From contig NC_089749.1 of NCBI RefSeq assembly GCF_040412425.1, positions 15,287,662-15,351,661 of the forward strand: a stretch of DNA of 64,000 nt, read 5' to 3'. The position numbers and the translations under genes are program-made. The first letter of the stretch is position 1; each line of letters starts with the position of its first letter. Of the stretch, positions 1-14,876 are shown one piece after another. This DNA comes from Macrobrachium rosenbergii. Taxonomy: Eukaryota; Arthropoda; Malacostraca; Decapoda; Palaemonidae. The notes under the pieces were generated by a model that had not been told where the DNA came from, did not search any database, and saw nothing but the letters and a program-made list of their open reading frames with translations.

Positions 1-230
1 TTCTACAGTGGACGACTGCCATGAATGCGCTACGGAACCAGATACTACAACGGAGACAATATGCGAAAGTAAATAGATATGATCCACTTTCTCCCTCGGG
101 GCTGCGTTTTGTGACGCACGTGGCGCCGCCCTGGTGGTGGTCACGGGAGTTTCTCAACAGGGTCGGCGGAAAATGTTGACGAAGTAAGACGTGACGACTG
201 CTCTCACAATATTGGTCAGTATGTTAGGGG

Positions 231-232
<2 letters not shown>

Positions 233-292
<60 letters not shown>
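233..292. repeat. (GA)n microsatellite; 1-1860 otherwise without recognised feature
   Basis: A pure run of about 30 GA units. The rest of the first 1.86 kb is AT-rich and I see no gene or known repeat in it. Confidence 0.95.
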
Positions 293-293
<1 letters not shown>

Positions 294-1868
294 GTCTAGT
301 AGAAAGAGCGAAATCCACATTTTGTTTTACGCAACGTTGTAGAATTTCATGGGTATAATTTAACATGATTTAAAATCTTTTATTTTTTTTAAACCTATAA
401 TTATATGAAGTGTTACTGTTCTGTTACTGATAACATTTTATTAAGGTTCCCCTTGGGAATGCTTAGTCATAACTCTTCGTTTCCTTACTCCATGTTATAG
501 CTTTAAGATCTTCCCGTTCAGGTGGGCTCGCGTTTTTAACATTCCTCAAAATAAGTAGCAAAGTTTATTCTATTTATTTTTATTTATTTATTCAAGTATT
601 TATATATTTATTTACTTCCTTGACTCCACTAGGTACTTCGTTGACTACCGTGTACAAACAACCATTAAATTTTGACACTAAAAAAAGAAATTAAAATACG
701 AGAAAAATTGTGAATTACAAGTTTTAAAAATTATACTATATGAAATACTAAACAACTATAATATAAAAGAATAAATGATGTTTAGAAGGAACACAAGAAT
801 CAAATAATTATCCACACCACTTCGCCTTCGGATAATTTTGCGTTCGCCCTTACTAAGCCTCACAAACCCCCCACCCCCTCTCCGGGACTTCCGGGGTTAT
901 CGGGACTGATCAGAACACACGAAAGCATTTCGAATTCCTACGGTTTTCGAACTCGGAAACCATCCTCAGCGGTGCTTGCACAGCAAGGTTTCTCTCCTGC
1001 TTGTAAAACGTATGCTTTCTAGAGTTAGAGGTTTACCAGGATACGGGAGGGGTAGAGTAAACGTTGGTGTATTTTTATAAACAAACAAACTATACTGCAA
1101 CAAACGCGACTTTCTACCGTTCACCTGTTCTATCTCTATTCATTTACCTAATTTTATCTCTGTTCATTTATCTAGTAATTGACTTTCCCGATACGGCTTA
1201 AGAATTTGGAAAATGGACCCTTTGATTTATTACCGTCTGGGGCTTAGAAATAAGTGCAACTGATCTGACCAACTCTTCCTTTCTCTGCGATTAAGAAAAG
1301 TCTCCATTTCTTCACTATCATTAAAAATACGTAACGCAGGGGTACTAATCGCGCAAAGCAACATTTACAACAAATAAATACCTAAAATACTGAATATATG
1401 AACGGACAGATAAACAAATAGTAAAATGTACTTATAGATTTTTCATCTTAAAATAAAGTATAGGCCAAATACACTCGATTTAACTCTGTAGACCGAAATG
1501 AATTTTCTCAACTTCTTAAAACAAAGCATAGGACAAATACACTTGATTTAACCCTGTCAACATATTCTATGTAGACCGAAAAATAATAACAAAAAAACAA
1601 ACTCTTGGACGAAATATGGCCAGCGTGACTCCATTACAAAGTCCGATGATGTTTTGCTTCCACTGAAACTCTCTGGAGAACGGGTGAGGTGTCCGAACCT
1701 GGGCTTAATTGCACTGAATCTACTGGGATTATCGGGCGTTTTGTGCACGTAAAAGCCATTTACAGTAGGTCACTCCGGTTCTCGCGTGATTCTAACCGGT
1801 GGACGTTGATTCCTACGTCTGAGCTGATGCAAGATGTAGTGTTTTGTATTTTCGTATGGAGTTATATG

Positions 1869-2347
<479 letters not shown>

Positions 2348-2784
2348 TAAGTCATTGTAGGATACGAAGGAAGCTGGCCAACAGTTCCTACGCTAAGCTT
2401 GTTCGGCGATCTAAAACATCACGAAGCTTTAATATTTGCACTGTTTTTCCGTCAATGGAAAACTCTTACGCTTTTGTTTACTATATCATAAAAAAAAAAT
2501 GAAATGACATGAAGTTTATAGCACCTAATACATCCCAAGACTTTTAATACGCGTGCTTTCCCCGACATTATAACCTGAATGACAGTTCCCTCTAAGTCTC
2601 CCATCATGGTCTCTCGGTTGGGAGTACTGAATCACACTTTGGTGCCAGATTCGGATTCCTAGGAAATGCAAAAGTAAACGAGAAAGTGTTACCCTACTCC
2701 CAAAGCGTTTGAGTGTATTAATTTTATATGTTTACAAATATATAAATATATATGTATATAAATGTATATATATACATACTCTAA

Positions 2785-3064
<280 letters not shown>

Positions 3065-3624
3065 TATTTATCTAGCTACCTATCTATCTATATACAGAAT
3101 ATATATATACATATATATACATATATATAATATACATAAAACGTGTGGGTGGAAGGAGTATAATTTAGTACTTAAACGCTTTTAATCAAAAACTCCACCC
3201 ATATGGCTCCAGCTGATACTTCTCTGTGCGAGTTTTTTATTTCAAAACCATCGTGGTACGATAATCGTTTCATTGCACAAGACGTTACGCTTCGCGAAGC
3301 TTTTTTTTTTTTCCTCGGATGCCAGCAGCCGGCTTATGTTTTTTTTTTTTAGTCTTGATTTCTTTCGTTATCCCATATTGTTAACATAGCTTCTAAGATA
3401 TTTTGACGTGTATCATACATTATTTTTCATGTAGTCGTTTTATAAATTGGCTTTGAGTTTTTTTTTTTAAGATGTTTATCATAACAGGAGGTGGGTCCAA
3501 AGAAAAAGCAACATAAAGGTCACTGCCACATTCATACTTTCATTCCTGAATCGTGAATGAACCCACTGTGTAGTAAAACGCCCATAATATTAGCTGTTCA
3601 ATACACTTACACGGAAGGTTCATT

Positions 3625-3815
3625 ATCATCACCTTATACACACCTACACACATCACAACCATTGACCCTAGCCCTTCCTAGATATTCATGCTCTCTCTCC
3701 AACACCTCGTTCACACCATCTACCCAACACATCCTAGGTCCTCTTCTTTCTTTGTCGTCTACCTTTGCGATCAAATCACCCAGCACACCCACGCTTTCAT
3801 GTTCTCAAAATCCAG
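3625..3815 (-). pseudogene. LINE ORF2 C-terminal remnant
   Basis: The - strand frame reads GDLIAKVDDKERRGPRMCWV then DGVNEVLER. This is the KxRRGRPRxxWxDGVxxVL pattern that ends the ORF2 of many arthropod non-LTR elements. It is short and 5'-truncated; the clade cannot be told. Confidence 0.5.
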
Positions 3816-4657
3816 CCAAATTCAGACTCTTCCAAAGAGCTTCTCTTTACTGAGTACCACTATGTCCTAAGTCGAGTTACCGAAAAACTTCTACGTGCTT
3901 TTGAACTCAGATTCGTGAATGAACTATACCGTACGCTCCTTCATCATCCTTTTGACTGAACAAAGGAAATGCCCATCCATTTAACACCCTACCGTGATGC
4001 CTCTACAGGCCTCGACTGCGGTACCCTCTACCAAACAATGTCACCGGAAGCGACAAAAAAAAAGTACATTATACTCCAAGGATCAAGATCCTGCTATGCC
4101 TAAGCCTACCATAAAAAAAAGTTACAACAGAGATAACCCAGCTTGTATTTAGGTCATAAACACAAAAACTGCCCTTCATTTACCATACTCACATTTCAAT
4201 TTTTTCTACACAGCTTTTTTCTAGATAAGTACCGTCACTTACAAGCCTCATTTTAATACCGGCATTTAATTCTTCCTCGGCATATTCGGCGTGGCTTAAA
4301 ACTCCCAAATAAACCCTGACGTTACGTTAATTGTGATAATACGGCGTTAACCAAAAGGCAACCTGGTAAACTGCCTCAATCTAGAACGCTTATTTAAATG
4401 ATCGGCCACTGGTATGCTACTTTGTGACTGACTGAGTAAACGGAGGCTTAATGGCTCCTTACGAGTGCGAGATCTTCAAGGTAATGGACGTGTTCAAAAG
4501 ATAATGCAGATGGACGTTCGTTCATTAACCTGACCTCATGATTATAGGCATTCCTCAGCGGACTTTTCTACATAATCACCCTAAAGTGTGCATTCATCGT
4601 TACACTTTACTACAGGGATGAATATTCGTTAATCTTACTAAAATGATTAATGGAACT

Positions 4658-5078
4658 GGAATATAAAGTTTAGGCCGAAGGCCCAGCGCTGGGGCCTACG
4701 AGGTCATTCACCGCTAAAATTTTAACTGATAGTACATACGGTTCCGATCTTTCCTAGACAGTGACCCCACGTGGTATGTATCCGCCTTTGAGGCGTGTTT
4801 AGTACAAGCCCGTTGGGGATGACCGTAAAAACATAAACAAAAGACTGCAAATATCATAAAGACAAGGACCCCCTAAGAAATATTAGTCCTAGATAACGAC
4901 CCCCGAAAACCCCTGGGGGTCACTGTCTAGGAAAGATCCTAAAGTTTTAAAGGTGTAACAGGAGATGGTGGAAAGCCAGATGAGAGAAACAGAATATGAA
5001 CGGAGGTACAGTAAAAGGAATATAAGGACATGTAGCTCGAAGAGACCCTGCAAAGAACCTCAAGTAATGCCTGCAATG
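4658..5078 (+). mobile_element. SINE-like repeat, family A, copy 1 (split by a MITE)
   Basis: It shares with 45214-45508 and 58611-58885 the words TTTAGGCC(G/A)AAGGCC, GCGCTGGG(G/A)CCT, GAGAGAAACAGAATATGAAC-type and GCAAAGAACCT(C/T)AAGTAATG in order. The family seems non-coding and dispersed. 4746-4938 is a foreign insert. Confidence 0.7.
4746..4938. mobile_element. 193-bp MITE with perfect 23-bp terminal inverted repeats
   Basis: GATCTTTCCTAGACAGTGAC and CCC at 4746-4768 are repeated exactly in reverse complement at 4916-4938. It lies inside the family A SINE-like copy. No clear target-site duplication or coding capacity is seen, so the superfamily is unknown. Confidence 0.75.
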
Positions 5079-5376
5079 ATTAATATTAATTTCCTAATCG
5101 AATTTTTTTTTTCGGTACTGTGATACATAATCTCGGTCGTTGTTTATACAGGAATATGCTTATTCATCGACTTTTCTTTATGGATACATATTCGTTATTC
5201 ATTTCTTTTTCTTTTTCACACGGACACGAATTCGTTTTCAACTCCTTTTTACAGCCTTCCTTTTTTCTTAGAGGTTAAGAAAATATACAAAAAAAGAGGA
5301 AAAAATGGTAAGAACCTTTAACCCAGTTAGCTAAGTACATCTAGATAGTTAAATGTCTCTCTCTCTTTCTCTTATA

Positions 5377-5380
<4 letters not shown>

Positions 5381-5453
<73 letters not shown>

Positions 5454-5480
5454 TACATATGTATATTTATGTACATACAT

Positions 5481-5550
<70 letters not shown>
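5381..5550. repeat. (AT)n 5381-5450 and (GA)n 5484-5550
   Basis: Two adjacent microsatellites separated by about 33 bp of irregular TA/CA sequence. Confidence 0.95.
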
Positions 5551-5552
<2 letters not shown>

Positions 5553-8500
5553 TCCCATACTAATGACCCTTAATATTTGCCTTTATTACCTGTAGAGTGA
5601 GAACCACTACTGGCACCTAACACCACCTCATTAACAGGCCATACACCTCATCGGCATTCAAATGCCCTCAAAACTCAGCACTTATTCGTCAGTCATTAGG
5701 CAGAAAGTTTTCACAGGTTTCAAGTCTTATGTAAGCTCTTAGTAAGTAAATCATACACGCTCATGCATACCTCTATACGTGTATATATATATGTATATAT
5801 ATATATGTATTTATACATACATAATACATACATACATACATATATAAATGTATTATATGTGTATAAATATAAATATATATACATATATATATTATATATA
5901 TGTATATACATACACTATAGAGGGTATGTATGAGCTTGTATACGTTAAAATTTTACTTCAATAAAAAAATACGCAGTTGTCAACACACTATTTTAATTGA
6001 ATTTATTTAATATCATCTGGTGACAACAGTTTAAACTAACTTGTATTCATGTAAAGAGTTTATTCCATTTTGAATATTGTCCATGCATTAATATTTTGTC
6101 CACTTTTTCTATCCATTGTAACCATGTGTTAAATACAATAAAATTACTATATCAATCTGTCATGTTGGTACACTTATAAGTTTTATTTGTCATGATGAAC
6201 TATAATTTTTTAAGTATTTATTTGTAATACTTGGAAAATAATCATTTTTTACGATTTTGAACGTCTAAAACAGTCATAAAAAGCTAACAGGCATTTCTGA
6301 ACCCTACAACCTTTCTTTATAAATGTATATTGTGATATCTCACCGTGTGCAGTGCTGGATAAACACACCTCTGATAAGCATTCTTTGTAGGTATGGTAAT
6401 TACTGAAGCTGTGTATGTGTTCATCATAGGGATGCGTGTGGTGCCATACACAACGTAGGAGTAATAGTAATTTCCCATCAGCGGCGAAGTCATTGTATTA
6501 TAGGCCTACATATTTTCGTGATTCGAAAATTACTTACGTAAAGGAAATGTCATTTCTATATGTAAGCTCCAAGTAACGTAACTGTGTTCCCTTCCCTACG
6601 TTGCTAGTTTTGAGATCAGTGAAATAATGTTAATCTTTACAGTACGTATACGGCAGACCGATAGGTTATGGGGTGACCACAGAACCAACAAAAGCCGAAT
6701 TTAAAATACCCAAACGCCACAGACGCGTAAGTGATAGAACGTTCTTAGACTGTGAGTGTGGGAATACAGCAATTTTCAACAGAGACCCGAGTAGCCTACA
6801 GAGTGAAGAGGTGTCACTCGACACTGAACCAAAGTTATATGGTAACGATTTGGCAAACTGATCTTACAAAACAATTTGGATGCCAAGTGTCATACAACGA
6901 GGAGATGGAGGAACAATTACGTAATAACAATATACCTTTAAACTGTGGTAGGAAAACGAGACGGCTCTATAGGTCTATAAAAATCTTACGCTAGCAGACA
7001 ATATGTTTATTCTACAGTATTTAAAACATAAATTGCTGTGAAATTACCTTATATGATATGGACGCCAACAGAAGCCTTCCACTGTCATTTCAAAGGGCCT
7101 CTGGATACCAAACTTTAACGTTGCTCGGAAGTTCAATCTTGACTGTGAGTGACTTGCAAGCCTAGGCTATGTCACTCATAACCCACAAGAATAGTATATT
7201 ACCCGCTGATATTAATCGCTTGGGTAGAATATTCCTCGTGTGCAACTTGACAGTTGCTCTTTGAGGATAGAAAAATGGCTTTCCTTGGTCCATAAGGGTG
7301 CATTACTTTTTGGCCGGCAAGGATAAACACACACATATCACTAGTTTTCCCTCCAGCTGTTGATGTCAGGTAAGTTCTTTACAACGAGAATATTATTTTA
7401 GATATTGAAGCAGGTATATTCATGAGTTTTATAGTAAATACATTTATATGAATTATTATATTATTAATTTTATTAATTATTTCATACTTTGAATCAATTA
7501 TAAGATAAATTTTAAAAATAAGCGAACAAGTCTGCGTGTGAACGCCACATTCTGGAATGAAGTGAATGTTTCTCAACTACTGTACATTTCCCAAATAGGT
7601 CTTTGTAAAATGTTCTTTCGGTTTTTTATAAATAAAACTGCTTCTGTGTTACATTATGGTTTAATGATACATGAAACATATCGCAGTGAGAAGAAATAGG
7701 TAAGAAAGCCAATGAAACGTCGATTTGCCGCGTTTTGTATACGATCTGAATCGAATGCGATCTTGTAGATTCACATACTGATTATTTCAATTTCCACGCA
7801 AATTTTCCGTAGGTTGGCTGCTATTACTGAATCTCAGTGAATCTCGGCATTCTTTAAATTACCATATAATGTTATGTGTGGGCTTAAACATTATGGGATC
7901 GATGTGTCAAATTATTCCAAGATCAATTTGCTCTTTTTTCACGCAAGATCACACAAAATCGTGAGGTCCCTAGGGATCAGTTGAAGCTTATTATGCAGCA
8001 AAAAACAGAAGAAGAATCTTACTATTTGAAGTAGCAACTAAATGGCAAAACCTCCATGTTTAGAGAGCAATGGTTTTTGCATACAATTGTAGTGTGGGAG
8101 GAAAAAGCTTTCCCCATGACCTCACTGATCATTCATAGTTTACAATGCAATGAACCCTCACAATCAGATCACTTATACTCTTAGAAAATGTTTTTTTTTT
8201 TTTTCAGTGGTAAGGGAGCCTTTCTTTGGACTCTAGATTTTACTTTTCCAATGGAAATCCTTTTATTCTTAATGAGGAAACGCTTACAGACCTGATTTAT
8301 TCGACATTAAACAGCAACTGAACTTTCTAAAATCACTAAAATCCACATAAGACCACGAAATATTACTTAGAATAAGAAAATTAAACATAAATAACCCCTC
8401 TAATTGACACAATTAGCATCATATGCACCTGGTTTTTATACTTGCACCCTGAAGTTCGTAACCACGACATCTTCAAAAACCTGGTCCAGTAAGCTGTTTG

Positions 8501-10136
8501 CGTAGAAATTACCTGTCACGAATATTTCGTTTAATGAAAATCCCTTTTATTCTGGGTTCCCAAAACCTCACTTTAAGCCTGAACACCGTGGTTCAACTCA
8601 ACCGGATACCATTTGCATAATTGAGGGCTTTAAGAATCCTTTTTACATCTCGCTCTACACCAGACTCTTGAAGAGACATAAATTCTGAACATAATTGCCT
8701 AGACAAACAAAGACGAACATCTTTGTAGCTTTGGTCTTCATGATCACGCAGGCTTTACACTTGTGTATTTCACCAGCAATCACAAAAATCGAATTAGATC
8801 AAATTCTATTACAGGCATGTCCTTCTTTGTAAGCCTAGTTTTAAGCATATTATGCGATTTAAGGTTAATGACCAAAACATGCATATTGAACGTACCCAGC
8901 GCGACTGGCTGTGGATTTCGCTTTGCTTAGAAACACACGTTGGCATTACCTTTGTTTTCTTTCATAGCCGTTGTCGGAAAAATACCTGAACTAACCACAA
9001 CCACAGGCTCTGTACTGCGGTAAACAGTTCCAGGGGAAAAATGACAAGAAACTCGTGGCTCCACCTACTGACATATTTATTGTCAGTTTATACAGTCTCA
9101 TACATCCAGTCGTTCGCATAAACTGTTTGTTAAGACACTCTGAATTATGTCATAGAATTGTGATAACGGGAAAATGTTATTTATTTATCTATTTACAGTT
9201 GGAATAAATTACAGGTCATCTATTCTTTATAAAACCTTAAACCTATCCATGGCGATAGGGTCCTTGCTTTTATTTGTAAGGGCTACCAGGATCGAATTCC
9301 AGTCCAGGCTATCCAACGAGACAGTAAGCACATTTCGTAAGATAGCATATAACACGGCGTGAAAGAAGACAAGGAAGACATTAAAATAAAAAAAAAAAAA
9401 AACATTCCGAGGAGGAGCCGTTCCCCGTAACTTTACGGAGAGAACCAATGGTCACCCCAAAACCTGTTTTAATCCCAGATTATCAGCAATAGTATTGCTT
9501 CGCGGTGAAAACGAACAGCAATGTAAGCGACTGTTCCTTTTCTTCTGCTGCCAAGCTTCACAGTTCTCTCACCATTTCTGTTTTCATAATTCCCGCAAAA
9601 TTTCTTTTGTTTGAATCGGCAGGTCTGCCACTTCCTTCATCCTATTTCTGGCCTTTTAATTTTCTTCTTTAATCTGGGCTAGGCAAGAGCGTCGTTGCAC
9701 GATTATTGGCCTTGTTCTTCAGAGGACTTGTATACATTCCAAAGGCTAATCGCAAGAGCAAGACTCCATGCTGGCATAATGCCGGTTCGATTTAATAATA
9801 AGAGTAATCTGTGGCACCACAGAGCCCAGTTATCTATCAGTCAAATTTCAGTCACGCAGGGCCGTTGGTTTTGTAAATACGACTAAATGGCGGTTTCTCA
9901 CTGTCTGGTAAACTGATTTTTTTTACTTGTTCATCGTTATTTAGTATAAAGTAACGGTCCTCAGAACTCTTAAAGGTTACCAGTGGATATGGGGTGCAAT
10001 TAGATTTTTTCGTATATATATTTAACTGTTATATCTGTTACAGACGACTTTATGCTCAACTTTTCTATAACTTTAGATGCATCTGTAGTTTTATTTGCTT
10101 AGAGATGTTCGTTTAGTTTTACTAAGTTCAAAAGTG

Positions 10137-10194
<58 letters not shown>

Positions 10195-11059
10195 TGAAAA
10201 TTTGCAATTAAAATATTTATCTGCTAATTCTTCTGTAATTTCTATTTCCAGTTGACTTATTTCCTTTCTTTTTCCTACTAGGTCTTTTGCAGGTCACATG
10301 TCAAACAAAATTAATCTCCAGTGTCTATGCATTTCATAATGAATACTTACAAAGAAGTCATCTGTGATTTACAGAGCTTGTCCGTCAAAGCTTTTGGAAA
10401 ATGATTAGATTCGCCAAAGAAGAAGAGGCTACGAACCAAAGTTTACTTGTTTTAATTCAACCAGTGTACTCAGCCTGTCAGGATTCAACTTTCTAGTTAT
10501 TCATTCTAATTATGATATGGTCACAAACAGATGAAGTCAATGTAACTTTCATTTATACGAAGACAACATAGCTTTCCTTCACGTGAAGTCAAATAGTTTT
10601 ATTGGAGAAAATGTTTCATTTCGGAATTCTTAGTAGAGCGGAACATACCGGCACTGTGATATCACCATATATATAAGCAGAATAAAAGCTGTTTTTTGCC
10701 AGATAGCACAAATACTGGATATTATTTTATGGATGAAATCTTCATTTATAGATAGTGTGATATTCCATGCAAATGTAAAGCGAAAAAAAGAAGTATTTTG
10801 GAAGATAATCCACCACTGTCCGCTCTGTCAGTATGAAGAACCTGCTATTTCTTTGAATTTATGTTTGTCTAATACGTCTTACGCATTGTATTAAATGAGT
10901 TATAGTAAACATGAGGCATTCTGAGTTTCAGTTCCGGGATTAGGACCACATAAAAGGACACAGCGAATCAAAGAAGTGAGAATCGACAGCCGAGAGAAAA
11001 GAAGCGCCGAAAGAGGTCCCACGTGAATGCCCAAATTTCCCATTTTCCTCTTCATTACG
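5551..11059. other. Intergenic, no gene recognised
   Basis: About 5.5 kb of AT-rich DNA with only short unconserved ORFs. It holds an (AT)n run at 10138-10187 and an A16 run near 9387, which could be the tail of an old retrocopy; nothing upstream of it is recognisable. Confidence 0.6.
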
Positions 11060-11067
11060 TGACGTCA
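11060..11067. promoter_or_regulatory. CRE-like palindrome TGACGTCA in a possible promoter area
   Basis: A perfect 8-bp CRE/ATF palindrome sits in a locally less AT-rich stretch about 6 kb upstream of the first coding exon of CNOT7, whose 5' UTR must begin upstream. Linking the site to that gene is inference; a chance match is possible. Confidence 0.25.
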
Positions 11068-11841
11068 TCGTCAGCTGTGCGTATAGTAACAAGAGCTTCA
11101 CCAGTTTGAATGATTTCTCGTCCATTTACTTTTCATTTTACCTGACGATTAAAGATCCAGAGGTATCCTAAATATTGTTCTTAGGTAAGAAAGCATCGTT
11201 TGAAGTGTTATTTCCGACGAATTTCGAGAAATATAACCGAATATATCGAAGGTCGTGAATGGCCAAGTCACAACTTTTATGTCTGCCGCCCGTGACAATC
11301 TTAACTTTAATGTTGTGTTTCGGTATTTTCGCGGAAATTTGAGGTCACGGGGAGCCTCCTGATGATTAAACATTATAATTGTTAGCTGTAGGACGGGAAT
11401 ATTACCGGCTAAACATAGGCTACGTTATACCAATCGTGTGATAGGCTAAGCCGAACATACCCTACCATACTCTACTTGAGTCAACTTAGGCCAGTCAAAT
11501 TCAGCTGACCGGGTCAGCACAGGTCAGGGCTGCGTATTCAGCTCACACATCCATCTGTGTATTTAAATTTTGTTACTTTATGCTTATGCCTGGTCAATTC
11601 CATAGAATTAAGGTAAGCAATATGCAAATCGCCAAAACTGAATTGATGTGGGGAGGTTCGTGGTCCTTCCTAACCTAGCTCACTGTTCGGGGGCCACAGG
11701 TGGGTAATAGGCTGTAGCCCAACGTAGGTAAATATAATGGGTAGTCTGCATAGTAGGAAGACAGGAGAATTCGTAGGTAATTTCGCCTCTTAGTGAAAAC
11801 TTCCTTCAGATAAACCACCCGAAAAGGAAGCGCTCTGCATT

Positions 11842-12366
11842 TGGGTATTACTTTGGCTGCATATTAAGAATTTACCGTTATTTTTTGTCGGCTGACCGTA
11901 ATTAACCTGTAATTAACCTCAGAAGTTGTATGCTAGCCATCTTGGAATGCTACTGCGTATGCGCAGTATTATAAGGAAGCTTTTGGTAAAAAATGGAGTT
12001 TCCTTTACCAGGGGGTCTGAGGGGCAAAGCCCCCCCAACTAAGTAACATGGCCTGTTAGGTTAGGTTAGGGTATGTTAGGTTAGTATAATTCCTTTTATA
12101 GTAGGTTTCCCTGGCTAATCCTTTCTTAAACGTATGGCTCCCTGATGACATGTGCATGCACGGAACTGTTGCATAACATCAACATGGCGGTCCAGTCTTT
12201 CTCCCAACATTTCCAAAACCCCGCGTTCCCAAAGGATCCCCAACCATGTTGGATAGATATGAGGTTAATAATAATTGACCGACAATAAACTCCACCAACT
12301 CCCTCATCAACAACACTCAGAGTATAAGAAAAATCAATTTCCAAGGTAATAGTCCGTGAGGAGCTC
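11842..12366 (+). mobile_element. About 0.5-kb TIR repeat, copy 1
   Basis: It shares with 60047-60590 the stretches CTGTAATTAAC, GATCCCCAACCATGTTGG and TAGATATGAGGTT in the same order and orientation. The right terminus (CCAAGGTAATAGTCCGTG) is kept, but the left terminus has lost about 25 bp. Both copies hold (T)TAGGTTAGG words. Confidence 0.65.
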
Positions 12367-14628
12367 TTGCTTAGAAATACCCGACAATTTGCCGATAGGC
12401 TATTTTTTTCCACAAGATAAATTTTTTCCGAGTACCCACTGCTCAATGTTGTGTGTTGCTTGAGGGGGTCCAGAGTGGGCAAAGCCCCCACGACCAGGTC
12501 AGGGCACAGCATCCTAAGTCAGGTTAGGTCAGGGCACAATGCTGAAGGAAAGGTAGGGTTAATGTTGTTTTTGTTAGGTCATAGCCAGTGCCAGACCACT
12601 TGTCTGAACTGAAATTTAGTCCTGCAGATCTGTTTTTGATATTCATTGTTATTTTTTTTTTTTTTTTTTTTTGGCAGCTTCCCCAACCAGGGCACGACAT
12701 GGCACCATGAGTTGGGATAGGAAGGTAAGGTCTGGTGATGTCAGGAAACGACGTTCTAGGGAAGGTTTGGTTTGGCCTGTTTTCATGGTTGGATTTCTCA
12801 TGCCTACCTGCCTCCCTACTCTGCATCTGCTCCAACATAATTTAGGTTTACCCATCATAGGCTAGTATTTCCGTACTGTGTAGGCCAGTTTCAGGATAGG
12901 TCTAACCTGTTATACAGTTCTGGTTAGCGAAGGCTAGGTTAGCCCACTGGGCAAATTCAGTTTAGTCTGCAACAGTAAAATTAAACCAAATAATATACTG
13001 TTCCTTAAAGCTAAGGCTACCTTGTTGCATGTATCTTTTTATTTTTATTAGTGAAGAATTCACTACTAATTTTGTTATTTTCCCCTGCATGTTTATCCTC
13101 CCCTTAAAATGTAGATGCATTCATATGGGTTATGTCACAGTTTGTGAATAAAAAAAAAAATGTAGCAGTGGGAAAAATAGCCCATAGCTGGTTTTTAATG
13201 TTTCATTACAAAAAGAAAAGAAATTAAGTGAAAAAATTAAGGATCACAATACCCTTAAAAATACACAACATGACCTCCAGTACTTTAACCCTACCTAAAG
13301 GTAAGTACTGTATCTACTTGCAGGGATTTCAGTCTCACCTGATTCCCAACAGATATAACTTTACATACGACACTATGTCTTGCTTTACTTTGGAAGGTTG
13401 TCATTCTTGGCCCCTGTGATATCCCCAAGATGAACAGGTAAAATGGTGCTTAAATCAACACAGTCTTATACGACAAGATGTGCTTTGGCTATGAAAGAAC
13501 CCTCTTAAGATTCCAGGAGTTGAATCACTAGATGAAGGATGGTAATCTGATCTTTGAATGCTTGTTTGGGAATATTCTGTAATTGGGTGATATTTAGGAG
13601 GAAGAGTGATAAACATTTAGTCATTTTACTACATGTGCTTCACCCTGGTTAGCTCATGGTTTAACGTGGGCCCTGGAGTTGCTTTTAGCATGAAAATGCA
13701 TGTGTCAGTTACGCTTATTCCAGAGTACATCGACCAGTACCTAAGGTACTAACCACGTGCCATGCTCTTGCGACCAGGTGCTGGAGCAGACTGGTGTACC
13801 ACTGTCTCGGGAGAACCCAACTGATGCTTCTGGGGTTCTGATAGGACTATATATACAGTTCCTAGCCTCTGGAGCTTTAGCTGAGTTGGAACAAAACTTT
13901 CAGGAGGTCATTACACTTTTGCAAGCTTCGTGGTCTCAGGGAGACTTCCATGGCTCCACACCTAAACCTGATCTTGTCAGAAGTGCTTACTCTTGGGTAA
14001 GCTTCTGAAGTGAGAATGTCAATTATGTTTCCTGGCACCAGCTGTCCCATGGCATTTTGCGCCTCATGAACATTGTGATATCCAGTTCAGAAAATTTCTT
14101 GTCCAGTAGATTAGGCAAGCTTCTTCCTCTTGCCATTGCCATATGAAAGGAGATTTTATATGACTGAGAATGCAGAGACTACTTCCCCACCGTTGTACTT
14201 GTCAGTCTACAGATTGGTGAATGACCCCTCTATGGAGGGACTCTGTTAGGTACTGCCCTCTGTGCAAAGGAGTCAGGAGCCATAGAGTCTGTCATCTTGG
14301 CCTCCTTTCCGGCACTAATGTGTCTCAACCTTTGGTAGAACATGCTTGCTGTTGTCATCATCACAAGTGTCATATCGGAGGAAGAAAAAACTAAGTTTAG
14401 AAGGGTGCTGGTTTTGGGAGGAAATGTGTTGATTTTCCTCTCCTACCAGAGTGCCAACTTGTGGGCCAAATTCGTCATGACAAGATGGGATGTGGTTTTT
14501 TCCCTCTTACAGCAAGTTTTGGCAGAAAGTAGTGTTACTCTGCAGAGCAGTTTGCTACTGAGTACATCTTTACTCTTTCCAAAGAGTATGGTTGAGGCAG
14601 CTGCAGAAAAGGGGCTTTTTGACTTTCA

Positions 14629-14876
14629 GGACTTTTAAGATAAAATAAGACCCTTTTCTGGACTGTAATTCTTCGTGTATTGCTAAAGATACGGTGAAAA
14701 GTATTAAGCTTTAGGAGGACTATGGTCATCATCATAAGAATGTGTTACATTTCCTTTGATGATGAGAACAGTAGTCCTCATAAAGCTTAAGGATTATATC
14801 AGCGTACTGTATCTTTAGTAGTGCATCAAGAATTACACTCAAGAAAAAGGTCATATTTTATCCTCATCTTTAAAGA
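14629..14876. repeat. Imperfect inverted repeat, arms about 110 bp, in DIRS-like remnant
   Basis: The left arm (14629-14737) and right arm (14757-14876) pair over AAGATAAAATA, GACTGTAATTCTT, CTAAAGATAC, TTAAGCTTTA and GAGGACTA blocks. The loop is about 20 bp. It is a fold-back formed inside the gag-like part. Confidence 0.65.

Noticed and set aside
6673..6994. Two overlapping short ORFs with non-repetitive composition
   Set aside because: No family resemblance, no splice or codon evidence and no neighbouring exons in frame.
9150..9400. Processed retrocopy ending in A16
   Set aside because: Apart from the A run there is no recognisable parent sequence or target duplication.
12055..12085. TTAGG-rich words as an interstitial telomere
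   Set aside because: Only two or three units in a row, and they are part of a dispersed repeat (also near 60280).
12126..12512. 128-codon - strand ORF with a relative at 60327-60542
   Set aside because: The similarity is due to two copies of a non-coding TIR element; reading frames are not kept between copies.
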